DNA of 21,777 nucleotides from Saprospiraceae bacterium UBA7328 (GTDB taxonomy: Bacteria; Bacteroidota; Bacteroidia; Chitinophagales; Saprospiraceae): positions 45,037 to 66,813 of the forward strand of contig DKPS01000242.1 in assembly GCA_002471345.1 (NCBI GenBank). The letters run 5' to 3'. The notes beneath the pieces were generated by a model. It did not search any database and was not told the origin of the DNA. It saw only the letters and a program-made list of their open reading frames with translations. Shown here in pieces: positions 8,510 to 16,517 of this stretch. The translations under genes were made by a program, and so were the position numbers. Position 1 is the first letter of the stretch. The number at the start of each line of letters is the position of its first letter.

Positions 8510-9541
8510 ATGACATCTATAATAGATATATCTACTAAGCCCACAACTAACCTCACTGGCTTTCTTGGCGCCGGGAAAACTACGTATTTGAATTATCTTA
8601 TTCTAAACAACAGTAATATCAGATATGCAATAATCGAAAATGAATATGGTGAACAAAGTATAGATAGTGAACTTATTCTACTAGCTGAAAATGATATTGT
8701 CGAACTTAATAATGGATGTCTCTACTGCACACTTAATGATAATCTATATGACATACTGAACACCTTGTATGAAAAAAGGGATGAATACGATGAGATAATA
8801 ATAGAAGCTGCAGGAGTGGCTGACCCTAGAGGACTTGCTGAACCGTTTATAGGTAATCCTTCTGTTAAAAAGCAGTTTCCTTTAAATCAGATTATATGTT
8901 TGGTTGATGCAGAATTCTTTGAAAGTCAGTTAGAAAGCACGGAGGAAGCCATAAATCAAGTCAGATATAGTGATATTTTATTGGTTGATAAAACCGACTT
9001 AGTAAATGAAAAGAAATTAGCACATCTGATTTCAAAGTTGAAAAGACTGAATCCATTGGCGCTTATAATCTTTGGCAATAAGGATAGATACCCCATCCCT
9101 GAAATGCAAAAGCGTGAGTCTGAATTGGATTCTATACTCAATCAAAGGCTGAAAAGAATGGACATCAGCTTTGCCGTGGGAAAGCCTAATTCTCATCATA
9201 AACATTACCATACGTATCAGTTTAATTCATTGACTTTAATCTTTCATCATCCATTTGACTATCAAAAGCTCCATTTGAGATTGTTGGGCTATCTCACATT
9301 TCAGGCAAAAGACTTGTATCGGATGAAGGGACTAATCTGGGTCAATGGTTCTGAAGATCAACAAATTTTACAATCAGTTGGAGTAGGACTTGTAATAAAT
9401 CAGAAAAGAAACTGGCAAAAAGGAGAAAAGAAAGAATGTAAAATAGTTATGATCGGAAAAAATTTTCAAAGAGAAGGATTTGAAAAAATGTTTTCACAAT
9501 GTCTAATTAAGGAGCAAAAACAAATGCATGTCGGTATTTAA
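8510..9541 (+). CDS. Divergent COG0523 GTPase with CxYC metal motif
   Basis: This 343-aa G3E GTPase is a paralogue of the protein at 6218. Walker A GFLGAGKT is intact (17-24). The usual CxCC metal motif reads CLYC (70-73), losing the middle Cys. The usual ESTG reads EAAG (99-102), and the G4 base-recognition motif NKxD reads DKTD (160-163). A His-rich linker SHHKHYH lies between the GTPase and CobW_C domains, as in many zinc-linked COG0523 proteins. It is first in unit B, directly after the double operator, and overlaps the MerC-like gene by 14 bp. Family is clear. Altered nucleotide preference or metal coordination is inference. Confidence 0.88.
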   Translation: MTSIIDISTKPTTNLTGFLGAGKTTYLNYLILNNSNIRYAIIENEYGEQSIDSELILLAENDIVELNNGCLYCTLNDNLYDILNTLYEKRDEYDEIIIEAAGVADPRGLAEPFIGNPSVKKQFPLNQIICLVDAEFFESQLESTEEAINQVRYSDILLVDKTDLVNEKKLAHLISKLKRLNPLALIIFGNKDRYPIPEMQKRESELDSILNQRLKRMDISFAVGKPNSHHKHYHTYQFNSLTLIFHHPFDYQKLHLRLLGYLTFQAKDLYRMKGLIWVNGSEDQQILQSVGVGLVINQKRNWQKGEKKECKIVMIGKNFQREGFEKMFSQCLIKEQKQMHVGI

Positions 9542-9980
9542 TATTAGTAAAACAGATTCTCTTTCATCGCTTTTTAATAGTGAGTCGGACATTTTTGGTG
9601 CGGTTTCCAGTAGTTTATGCCTGGTCCATTGTATTGTCACCCCTTTGATTTTTGTGGTTCACGCCACAACAACCAGTTGTGCTGATGTCAGCCCATTTTG
9701 GTGGAAAATGATTGATTATACATTTCTTTTAGTGTCTTTTGGAGCCATTTGTCACACCACTAAACAGACTGTTTTAAATTGGATCCCATATGCCCTTTTT
9801 GGAGGATGGGTGGTATTGGCCATTTTAATTTTAAATGAAGCCTATCACCTTATCAGTTTGCCTCATATGTTAGTGTATATACCTTCTCTCAGTTTGGCTT
9901 TTTTGCATTTATATAATCGAAGGTATTGTAAGTGCAATGGTAAAAGTGTTGAATTGAAAAATAATTTCAGTACGAATTGA
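9528..9980 (+). CDS. MerC-domain membrane protein
   Basis: This 150-aa inner-membrane protein has about four hydrophobic segments. The start of TM1 carries the MerC hallmark LCLVHCIVTP, with Cys31 and Cys35, followed by Cys51 near the periplasmic side and a C-terminal CKC pair (134, 136). MerC proteins move mercuric ion in mercury operons. Bacteroidetes copies outside mer clusters commonly sit next to Fur-family or GTPase genes. No merA or merR is in this window, so zinc or another thiophilic metal is the likelier cargo here (inference). The ATG overlaps the last 14 bp of the GTPase gene. Confidence 0.75.
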   Translation: MSVFNISKTDSLSSLFNSESDIFGAVSSSLCLVHCIVTPLIFVVHATTTSCADVSPFWWKMIDYTFLLVSFGAICHTTKQTVLNWIPYALFGGWVVLAILILNEAYHLISLPHMLVYIPSLSLAFLHLYNRRYCKCNGKSVELKNNFSTN

Positions 9981-9999
9981 AAAAAACAAATAAGGTAAA

Positions 10000-11250
10000 A
10001 TGAAAAGAAGAAAATTCACACAAATAGTGGGTATTGGATCAATTGGCCTTCCCATGACCAAATTTTCTCCGATTAAGAACCGAGGAAATGCATTCTATAA
10101 TTCATCGGAAGTCATAGTAGTAGGAGCTGGCACTTTTGGGGTATGGACGGCTTATCATCTAAACCAAATGGGGGCTAAAGTCACACTGCTTGATGCATAC
10201 GGACCAGGAAATTCTAGAGCCAGTTCGGGTGGAGAAACAAGGTTAATACAAGCAGATAATGATAACAGCATATATGTGGAAAGTGCAATTAGATCATACC
10301 ACTGGTGGAGCAAAATGATGGAAATGACAGGTGAAGAACTCGTCCTGTCCACTGGTCGCTTAACAATGTCCAAGAATGAAGGTTCCAGACTATATGCTCA
10401 AAAACGGAAAGAACAACTAAGCTCACATGGTATTGATAATACCGAAGTGCTCGATCAAGACGAAATACGTTATAGATGGCCACAAATACATACCGATGAT
10501 TTAGCCGGAGCTATGTATAATGATGGTGGTCCTTCAGGCAGTACTCTGATGGCAAGAAAGGGAATTAAGGCTGTAGCTAAAGAATTTGTGAAAAATGGAG
10601 GATCAATAGTCATTGCTAAAGGTCAACCAATAATTAATTATGGAAAAATAGTCGGAATTAACGTAGGCAATGAAACTCTAAAAGCTCAATGCTATGTTTT
10701 TGCTTGTGGGCCTTGGCTTCCTAAAGTCTTTCCTGACCTGTTGCTTCCTAAGACCAAAGTCGAAAGAAGAGATGTGCTTTTCGTTGGTACACCTTCAGGA
10801 AATGACCAATACTCCCATCCCAACTTACCTGAATGGAGTGTAACTGGAAGTGGGTATTATGGATTTCCAGACATTGAGGGAAGAGGATTGAAGGTTGCAC
10901 CATATCCAGATTATAACACATTTGATCCAGATCGTGATGAAAGATTGATCAATCACTACCAAGTAAAAAGAGCACATGATTTTGTGGGACATCGTTTCCC
11001 TGGATTAAAAGGACAACCCATTATAGAAAGTAGAGTCTGTCAAGTTACCAATTCGGTGGATGGCAATTTTATTGTTGATCAACATCCATCCTCAGATAAT
11101 GCATGGATTGTGGGAGCAGGATCTGGTCATGGATTTAAGCATGGGCCTGCTATAGGTGAATATACGGCTAAGCGAGTATTTGATGAACAAGTGAATAAAG
11201 AGTATGACAGTCTGTTCAAGCTGAAAAAAGAAAATTTTAAAGTAGAATAG
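10000..11250 (+). CDS. Tat-exported FAD-dependent amine oxidase (sarcosine oxidase/MSOX-like)
   Basis: This 416-aa protein of the DAO superfamily begins KRRKFTQIV, a likely twin-arginine signal. The FAD-binding GAGTFG lies at 42-47, and SSGGETRLIQ corresponds to the MSOX pyrophosphate-contact segment. Cys347 in SRVCQVTNS aligns by eye with the Cys that binds FAD covalently in monomeric sarcosine oxidase, and the C-terminal GAGSGHGFKHGP matches the MSOX SGHGFK signature. Known relatives oxidise N-methyl or other secondary amines to release aldehyde and peroxide. It starts 19 bp after the MerC-like gene and probably shares the metal-controlled promoter. A substrate such as an opine-type metallophore is speculation. 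It appears intact, unlike the genes that follow. Confidence 0.82.
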   Translation: MKRRKFTQIVGIGSIGLPMTKFSPIKNRGNAFYNSSEVIVVGAGTFGVWTAYHLNQMGAKVTLLDAYGPGNSRASSGGETRLIQADNDNSIYVESAIRSYHWWSKMMEMTGEELVLSTGRLTMSKNEGSRLYAQKRKEQLSSHGIDNTEVLDQDEIRYRWPQIHTDDLAGAMYNDGGPSGSTLMARKGIKAVAKEFVKNGGSIVIAKGQPIINYGKIVGINVGNETLKAQCYVFACGPWLPKVFPDLLLPKTKVERRDVLFVGTPSGNDQYSHPNLPEWSVTGSGYYGFPDIEGRGLKVAPYPDYNTFDPDRDERLINHYQVKRAHDFVGHRFPGLKGQPIIESRVCQVTNSVDGNFIVDQHPSSDNAWIVGAGSGHGFKHGPAIGEYTAKRVFDEQVNKEYDSLFKLKKENFKVE

Positions 11251-11256
11251 GATTAA

Positions 11257-11514
11257 AACGGTATTTATCTGACGGATCTCAAAGGGTCAGGTAATGTCCT
11301 GAATTGGGCTAAAAGAGCTTTAGATCGTCTTGTTGTTTCTACTCAAAGTAGTGGTGATATTAAAATATAGATTCAAAAAAATAATGAAAAAAGCGAATGG
11401 ACTATTCATAAGAATAATGAGTTAATAACAGTTTCGTCGATTTATCAATTAACCAAACTCATAAACCAACTTTTCAATAATTCTTTGGTATTTCTATTCA
11501 CAATCACAACGTAA
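11257..11514 (+). pseudogene. Decayed ORF fragment with internal TAG, unrecognised
   Basis: Downstream of the oxidase, one frame reads 37 codons (GIYLTDLKGSGNVLNWAKRA onward) to a TAG at 11368-11370. It then continues in the same frame for 47 codons of plausible amphipathic protein (SEWTIHKNNELITVSS...) to TAA at 11512-11514. No start codon is present and a TAA immediately precedes the frame, so this would be a C-terminal remnant. I do not recognise the family. The run is short in AT-rich DNA, so chance cannot be excluded. The position beside a second gene with nonsense codons supports a decay zone. Confidence 0.35.
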
Positions 11515-11532
11515 TAATTAAAATTTTCAACT

Positions 11533-13752
11533 ATGTTCTCCAAAACGCTCATCATCACACAATTAACATTTTTTAGTCTTTTTTTATATGGTCAAAATGA
11601 AGGAGATCATGACCAAAATTTTCCACCATGAGATGATCCAATTGAAGTAATAGTGCTAAAAAGCAATGGGACTATAAATGTAGATGGAAAATTGGATTAG
11701 GCTGAGTGTAATTATGCGGCTACTGTGACTGATTTTTTTAGAAGAGAACCAAGACAAGGAGGCCACATCAAATTCACCACTGAGGTGAAATTTCTCTATG
11801 ATGACAAGAATCTGTATGTAGGAGTTTTTTGTGCTGATTCATTAGGTCTAAAAGGTATTCGAGTTCAGGATTTGAGAAGAGATTTTAGCTGGGGAGAAAA
11901 TGAAATATTTGGTATAGCTCTTGATCCTCAAAATCTGAAACAATATGCTCAGTCATTTCAGACTACGCCCTATGGTAATCAGAGAGACTTCCAAAATTTC
12001 AATGGCAATAGTTATGACATCGGCTGGAATACCCTCTGGAAGGTCAGAACTCAACGAACTGATGGAGGCTTCTATGCAGAATTTAGTATCCCATTTAAGA
12101 CATTAAGATACAATCCATCGGCTGATGGTGCACCGTTAGAATGGGGAGTCACCTTAGTCAGATATGCTAGACGTGAGGTAGAAGTGTCTACTTTTCCGGC
12201 CATACCTCAGTCTTTCACACCCTACAGGATGACTTATGCAGCAAAGCTAAAGGGTATAAAGCCACCTCCACCTTCTTCAAATGTGCGAGTCGAGCCCTAT
12301 GCATTATATCAATATGATAAAGTAGATGATGGAGAATTAAATACTAATGATGCAAATTTTAAAGTGGGTGGAGATGTCAAATGGGCCATAAATCCTCAAT
12401 CCGTGATGGATCTTACGATTAATACCGATTTTGCTCAAGCAGATGTAGATCGGGCTGTCAATAATCTGGAACGGTTTAACATTTTCTTTCCTGAACAAAG
12501 AAAGTTTTTTCTAGAAAATTCTGGGATATGGGCTGGAGGCTTACAGCAATCTATCCGCCCATTTTTTAGTATAAGAATCGGTCTTGGGGGGAGCTTTAAC
12601 GCCAAGCCAGCCTCTATTGATTTTGGCAGTCGATACACAAAGAGAACAGAGAAGGAAGGAATAGCAGGGTTGTTAGTCAGACAAGGAGAAACGGAAACTT
12701 CAAGAGCAGCCAACTTTGGAGTGGCAAGATACCTGAGAAATTATGGAAGAGAGAACAATGTCGGAGTCATGATAACTCATCGTCTTGATGAGAAATCGGA
12801 CAATTTGACTCTTGCAGCGAATAATAACACCACAATAACCATAGATGGCCAGATTCGCCCTACCAGCCAATGGGACATACAATATCTCTTCACCACATCT
12901 ATAGATGAACAAAGCGGTGAAACAGGTTATGCAGGACGATTTTTTGCTGGTAATTCCAGAAATAACCTCTATTACGGATGGGTGACCGAATTCACTGATG
13001 CCAAGTACAATCCAGGTATGGGGTTCGTTCGACAAAGTGATGTGATTAGACATAATCCTGTCGGATATTATATATGGCGACCTAAAAAAATAGATTGGAT
13101 AAGACGATGGGATCCAGGTATCTTTACAAACCTGAATCATGATGCCTCTGACCCTTCCCAGTTTCAACAAGCAGTACTATACATTTTTCCGATCTATACA
13201 TGGTTTAAGGATAATAGCTTTTTAGAATTTTCACTGACTCCCACATGGCAAAATATCAACTTTGCTTTTGCCCCACTTGGATTGAGCATTGAACAAGATG
13301 ATTACTTTTATACAAGATTCCTAGTGAGATATAACACTGATCAATCCAAAAAGTGGTCGGCAGGTCTACGCTATGGATTTGGGAATTTTTATGATGGAAA
13401 AAGAAACACTTTCCGATTTTCAGCCCGTCTTGCTCCTATACCTCATTTTGCTATAACTTTTGATTATGAATACAACGACTTAGAGAATATCGGCTTTGTA
13501 GATCAAAACCTTGAAACTCATCTCACTTCAGTAGGAGTGCGTTTAGCTCTAAATCCAAGATTACAATTGTCATCTTTCTATCAATATAATAGTTTTAATG
13601 AACAGGGTAGACTAAATATTAGAGGCAGTTGGGAGTATCTGCCACTTTCATTCGTATATGTTGTGTTTAATGACAATGAATTGGATAGTTTTTCTCCATC
13701 AGTAAATGAGCAGCAGGTTATTTCTAAAGTCACTTTGATAAGGCAGTTTTGA
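11533..13752 (+). pseudogene. DUF5916/CBM9-like outer-membrane protein gene broken by in-frame TGA and TAG
   Basis: The frame from ATG 11533 encodes a signal peptide (ending LFLYGQ). It stops at TGA 11629-11631, resumes with INVDGKLD, stops at TAG 11698-11700, and then runs open to 13752. Translated through, it is a 739-residue protein: a CBM9-like N-terminal domain (INVDGKLD, expected LDExxW, later LYDDKNLYVGVFCADS) and a DUF5916 beta-barrel (FFPEQRKFFLENSG, terminal aromatic at RQF). The TAG replaces the conserved Glu of the LDE motif and the conserved Trp nearby is a Cys codon, so decay is older than one event. No frameshift was found. A GTG at 11725 opens the long frame but falls inside the domain and would lack a signal peptide. 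The intact family function is unclear. Confidence 0.8.
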
Positions 13753-13808
13753 ATACCTAAAATTCAAATTATTGGTAAAAATGCAGTTGCTTAATAGATG
13801 AATAAATT

Positions 13809-13850
13809 TTCGTAATCCTGAGGTTGGGAGTTCAAGTCTCCCTCACGCTA
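13809..13850 (+). tRNA. 3' half of tRNA-Thr(CGT), probable attachment-site remnant
   Basis: Read as a class I tRNA, this gives anticodon loop TTCGTAA (13809-13815, anticodon CGT), anticodon-stem 3' strand TCCTG, variable region AGGTT, and T-stem GGGAG (13826-13830). T-loop TTCAAGT and T-stem CTCCC (13838-13842) follow, then acceptor 3' strand TCACGCT and discriminator A13850. The upstream bases do not pair with TCCTG and nothing 5' of the loop resembles a tRNA, so the 5' half is missing. A tRNA 3' fragment beside an integrase gene is a standard signature of tRNA-targeted integration. Confidence 0.8.
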
Positions 13851-13859
13851 CTGCTATAG

Positions 13860-13891
13860 GAGCCCTTGGCAATAGATTTTGTTAAGGGCTC
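13860..13891 (+). terminator. Stem-loop after the tRNA fragment
   Basis: GAGCCCTT (13860-13867) pairs perfectly with AAGGGCTC (13884-13891) around a 16-nt loop, followed by TGTATTT. The position 9 bp after the tRNA end suggests it was the tRNA terminator and travelled with the 3' fragment. The T tract is weak. Confidence 0.5.
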
Positions 13892-13955
13892 TGTATTTCA
13901 ATGACTTATGAATTTTCGTCTCCAAAAGTTTTACACATATTAACATACATACATA

Positions 13956-13976
13956 GCATATACGCCCGTTATATGC
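13956..13976. repeat. Perfect 7-7-7 inverted repeat upstream of the integrase
   Basis: GCATATA, 7 bp spacer CGCCCGT, TATATGC. It lies 33 bp before the integrase start and 105 bp after the tRNA fragment. It could be an integrase arm-type site, an excisionase site or an operator for the integrase gene; the sequence alone does not decide. Confidence 0.45.
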
Positions 13977-14008
13977 CTGTAAACGCATTATAATTCATCT
14001 TTTCTGCT

Positions 14009-15319
14009 ATGAAACATCGGAGAAATAGGAAAAGTAAGCCACACTTTAATTTAGATGGACCACCAAAGGGTCGCAACTTGCAACCTATCTATTTGATCTA
14101 TCGATATAAGAAAGACAGTCAGGGTAAAAATGTAAAACTGATGTATTACACAGGTGAAAAAGCCTATAGGTCCTGCTGGCTCGATATTGAGAGAGTTAAA
14201 GCTTCAGTCAGGATTCCTGAACCTGAAGCAGAATCTATAAATAATAAATTAAGATTAATAGAAGACACTGTTAAAAAAGCTGTGTCACAGAATCCTAGTA
14301 TATCAGTGGGTGATTTAAAAAGAGAATTGGACTATGAATTGGGTATAATACCCAGACCCAAATCAAAAGAGCAGGTGACCTTAATTGAATATGTAAAAAG
14401 CTTTATTGATAAAAGTACCAATCATCCACGTACAATTCAAAAGTATATGACTGCCTATAAACACCTAAAAGAGTTTGAAAAGTTTCTCGGAAAATCAATC
14501 ACTTTTGATCAGATCAAGCCAGAGTTTAGTGAAAAGTTGGTGAATTGGTTGTATAACCATACAAAGGTAAAGAGCCAGAATACTGCTAGTAAATTAGTTC
14601 AAAATATAAAGACATTCGTAAGAGATGCTCATGAAAATGGTTATCATAATAATACCGCATATCAAAGTTCTAAATTTACTACTCCACGTGTAAAAACCTC
14701 AAAACACTTTTTAGAATTAGACGAGTTGAATAGATTATCAAAACATGACTTTAAAGACTCAAAAAACCTTGAAAAAGCAAGAGACCTATGGCTGATCGCA
14801 GCATACTCAGGTTTGAGGTATTCTGATTTTAGTCGTCTTCAAAAAAAGCATTTTAAAAATGTTGATGGGGTAGAAATTATTGAAATGCATACATATAAAG
14901 GGAGAACCACAAAATTCGATAATAAAGTAGTGATCCCTATTCTACCTGAATTAAAAGAAATTGTGAAGAAATACAATTATGAAATACCTAAAGCTTATGA
15001 AGAACAGGTTATGAATAGATATATTAAGCAAGTAATGGAGAAAGCTGGTATTAATCGGCGGGTAGAGCATACCACCAATATAAATGGCAAATCTGTCACT
15101 ACAGTTGATTCATTATTTAATTATGTCACAAATCATACAGCCCGCTATACCTTTATTAATATCATGCTCAACGATTATGATATTTCTGCTCAGGATCTGA
15201 GGAAAATAACTGGCCAATCATTACCTGTACTCATGGGTTATGAAAGAGGAGATAAAGCTAAGACGGCTATAAAAGTCCATGATAAAGTCATGAAGGCCAT
15301 GAAGTCTTCAAAGAATTAA
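14009..15319 (+). CDS. Tyrosine recombinase/integrase
   Basis: This 436-aa site-specific recombinase has an N-terminal basic arm-binding-like region (about 1-60), a SAM-like core-binding domain (about 120-225, FIDKSTNHPRTIQKY onward) and a catalytic domain. Visible catalytic residues are Arg270 in SGLRYSD, a Lys in HTYKGRTTK, His376 and Arg379 in NHTARYTF, and the nucleophile Tyr411 in MGYERG. The His/Trp usually found before the nucleophile is Gln403 (TGQSLPVLMGY), a tolerated but less common choice. The layout is that of Bacteroidetes integrases of conjugative or mobilizable elements. The start lies 158 bp past the tRNA fragment and reads away from it, as expected for an element using this tRNA as its target. 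Confidence 0.93.
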   Translation: MKHRRNRKSKPHFNLDGPPKGRNLQPIYLIYRYKKDSQGKNVKLMYYTGEKAYRSCWLDIERVKASVRIPEPEAESINNKLRLIEDTVKKAVSQNPSISVGDLKRELDYELGIIPRPKSKEQVTLIEYVKSFIDKSTNHPRTIQKYMTAYKHLKEFEKFLGKSITFDQIKPEFSEKLVNWLYNHTKVKSQNTASKLVQNIKTFVRDAHENGYHNNTAYQSSKFTTPRVKTSKHFLELDELNRLSKHDFKDSKNLEKARDLWLIAAYSGLRYSDFSRLQKKHFKNVDGVEIIEMHTYKGRTTKFDNKVVIPILPELKEIVKKYNYEIPKAYEEQVMNRYIKQVMEKAGINRRVEHTTNINGKSVTTVDSLFNYVTNHTARYTFINIMLNDYDISAQDLRKITGQSLPVLMGYERGDKAKTAIKVHDKVMKAMKSSKN

Positions 15320-15352
15320 GAATTATTGTCTAATAGGTTTTCTTTACCCCTT

Positions 15353-15374
15353 GTAATTACGATATTTTAATTAC
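15353..15374. repeat. Inverted repeat after the integrase gene
   Basis: GTAATTA (15353-15359) and TAATTAC (15368-15374) form a perfect 7-bp inverted repeat with an 8-nt spacer. It is AT-rich and lies 33 bp downstream of the integrase stop. It may be a weak terminator or a protein site; chance is possible. Confidence 0.25.
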
Positions 15375-15413
15375 TGAGAAGGTTTTGCTTCCATCCAATG
15401 ATTTCAAATTATA

Positions 15414-15430
15414 TTCATTTAACAAATGAA
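15414..15430 (+). terminator. Possible hairpin terminator between integrase and next gene
   Basis: TTCATTT (15414-15420), loop AAC, AAATGAA (15424-15430) makes a perfect 7-bp stem followed by AAATTCTTTT. The stem is short and AT-rich, so the terminator call is tentative. Confidence 0.3.
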
Positions 15431-15526
15431 AAATTCTTTTGATCCGCTTTTAAACATATCCCAATCTGAATCTAGCTATTTTAGTTGCTCTTAGGGTGTC
15501 TGAATACTTCAATAATTTCTAATGCT

Positions 15527-16330
15527 ATGAATTTTGATCTTACTGTTTATTATGTCAAAACTGAAAGTTTAAAACAAATAATAGAAAATATGCCCGAGCA
15601 AACATATAACCCTTACTACATGACCACCGCTGAAATATTCGAGCACGATTTAGGTAAGAAAGAAGCAATAGATACAACTGAATTTATTTTTGATGACCAT
15701 TATGAGCCATACCCTCCAGATTTTAATAGGATAATGCGGGCATTTAATCATGAATTAGGAATAATTAACAAAATTGATGGAACAGAAGAAGAGATTAAGA
15801 AACAAGTTGAATTAATGGTATTAGACTTATTAGGAAGATACATGTACCATCTATCAAAGCCAGATAGTACATGTAAATTTCTAGTTGATATAATGAAAGC
15901 TCTTTTTGTGAAAATAATCAGTGGCGAATCGAAGAATGTAATTAAAAAATATGAAATCAAAACCTCTGATGACGTCACATGGGATTCTCTAGTTGGAGAA
16001 TATATATTGTTACCAAAAGGGAAACTAGGGGATCAGGTGAGAAAGGGAGCAAAATCCAAAATGACTTCTGAGACATTAGCTTTAGCCTTATGGTTTTTGT
16101 ATAAAAAGGGTTTTGTTAAAGAAATGCCACTTGGAAAATTTAAGAATATTTGTTCTGAACTGACAGGCCATTCAGGTATTGGAAACTTTATTCTGGAAAA
16201 GTCCAATGAATTGGATGAGATGTTTAAAAGAAAAGCTTCTGGTAAAAGTATTTCCCCTGAAAATGCAAGAAAGTATATTAAATCCTCTAAAGAATTTATA
16301 TCAGAACTAGAGAAAATCATAGCAAATTAA
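15527..16330 (+). CDS. Hypothetical mobile-element protein, 267 aa
   Basis: I do not recognise this protein with confidence. The ATG at 15527 (MNFDLTVYYV) is preferred to an upstream TTG at 15485, whose extra 14 codons look non-coding. It is acidic in the N-terminal half and helical throughout, with no TM or signal peptide. The C-terminal part (LALALWFLYKKGFV followed by a charged helical region with FKRK) recalls the C-terminal domain of RteC-type regulators of Bacteroides conjugative transposons in layout, but the match is loose. It lies between the integrase and the excisionase-like gene, where regulators of excision are common. Treat the RteC idea as a hypothesis. Confidence 0.7.
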   Translation: MNFDLTVYYVKTESLKQIIENMPEQTYNPYYMTTAEIFEHDLGKKEAIDTTEFIFDDHYEPYPPDFNRIMRAFNHELGIINKIDGTEEEIKKQVELMVLDLLGRYMYHLSKPDSTCKFLVDIMKALFVKIISGESKNVIKKYEIKTSDDVTWDSLVGEYILLPKGKLGDQVRKGAKSKMTSETLALALWFLYKKGFVKEMPLGKFKNICSELTGHSGIGNFILEKSNELDEMFKRKASGKSISPENARKYIKSSKEFISELEKIIAN

Positions 16331-16382
16331 GTGCTACATTATAACCTTCATTCCTAATGTTGTCCTAAACCGAAACTATAAT

Positions 16383-16465
16383 GACAGGTTCTAGAACCTT
16401 CAAAACCTGTCAAGTTTCTACAGCGAAGGTTCTTAAACCTTGAGAACCTGTCTTCTTGTCAAGAA
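16383..16465. repeat. Nested inverted-repeat cluster upstream of the excisionase gene
   Basis: Four related 8-9-mers alternate orientation. GACAGGTTC (16383-16391) has reverse complements AACCTGTC (16404-16411) and GAACCTGTC (16444-16452). GAACCTTC (16394-16401) has the reverse complement GAAGGTTC (16425-16432). A local hairpin AAGGTT/AACCTT (16426-16441) and a 6-1-6 palindrome TTCTTG-T-CAAGAA (16453-16465) follow. Candidates are operators for the HTH protein, excision sites, or a replication or transfer origin. The replication genes just downstream favour an origin or control region. Confidence 0.65.
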
Positions 16466-16517
16466 CATTGATATGGACATATAATTGATTTAAATGTGCT
16501 GAAACAAAATTTTAAAA

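Noticed and set aside
9528..9980. Mercury-resistance operon
   Set aside because: MerC-like protein only; no merA, merR or merT/P nearby, and the controlling operator matches that of the metal-allocation genes.
12700..13170. 156-codon reverse-strand open frame inside the DUF5916 gene
   Set aside because: Shadow of the forward frame: no recognisable domain, no leader, and the forward strand has clear DUF5916 features.
11725..13752. Intact DUF5916 protein starting at GTG 11725
   Set aside because: This start lies inside the CBM9-like domain and lacks a signal peptide. The same frame continues upstream to ATG 11533 through two stops with recognisable domain sequence, so pseudogene fits better.
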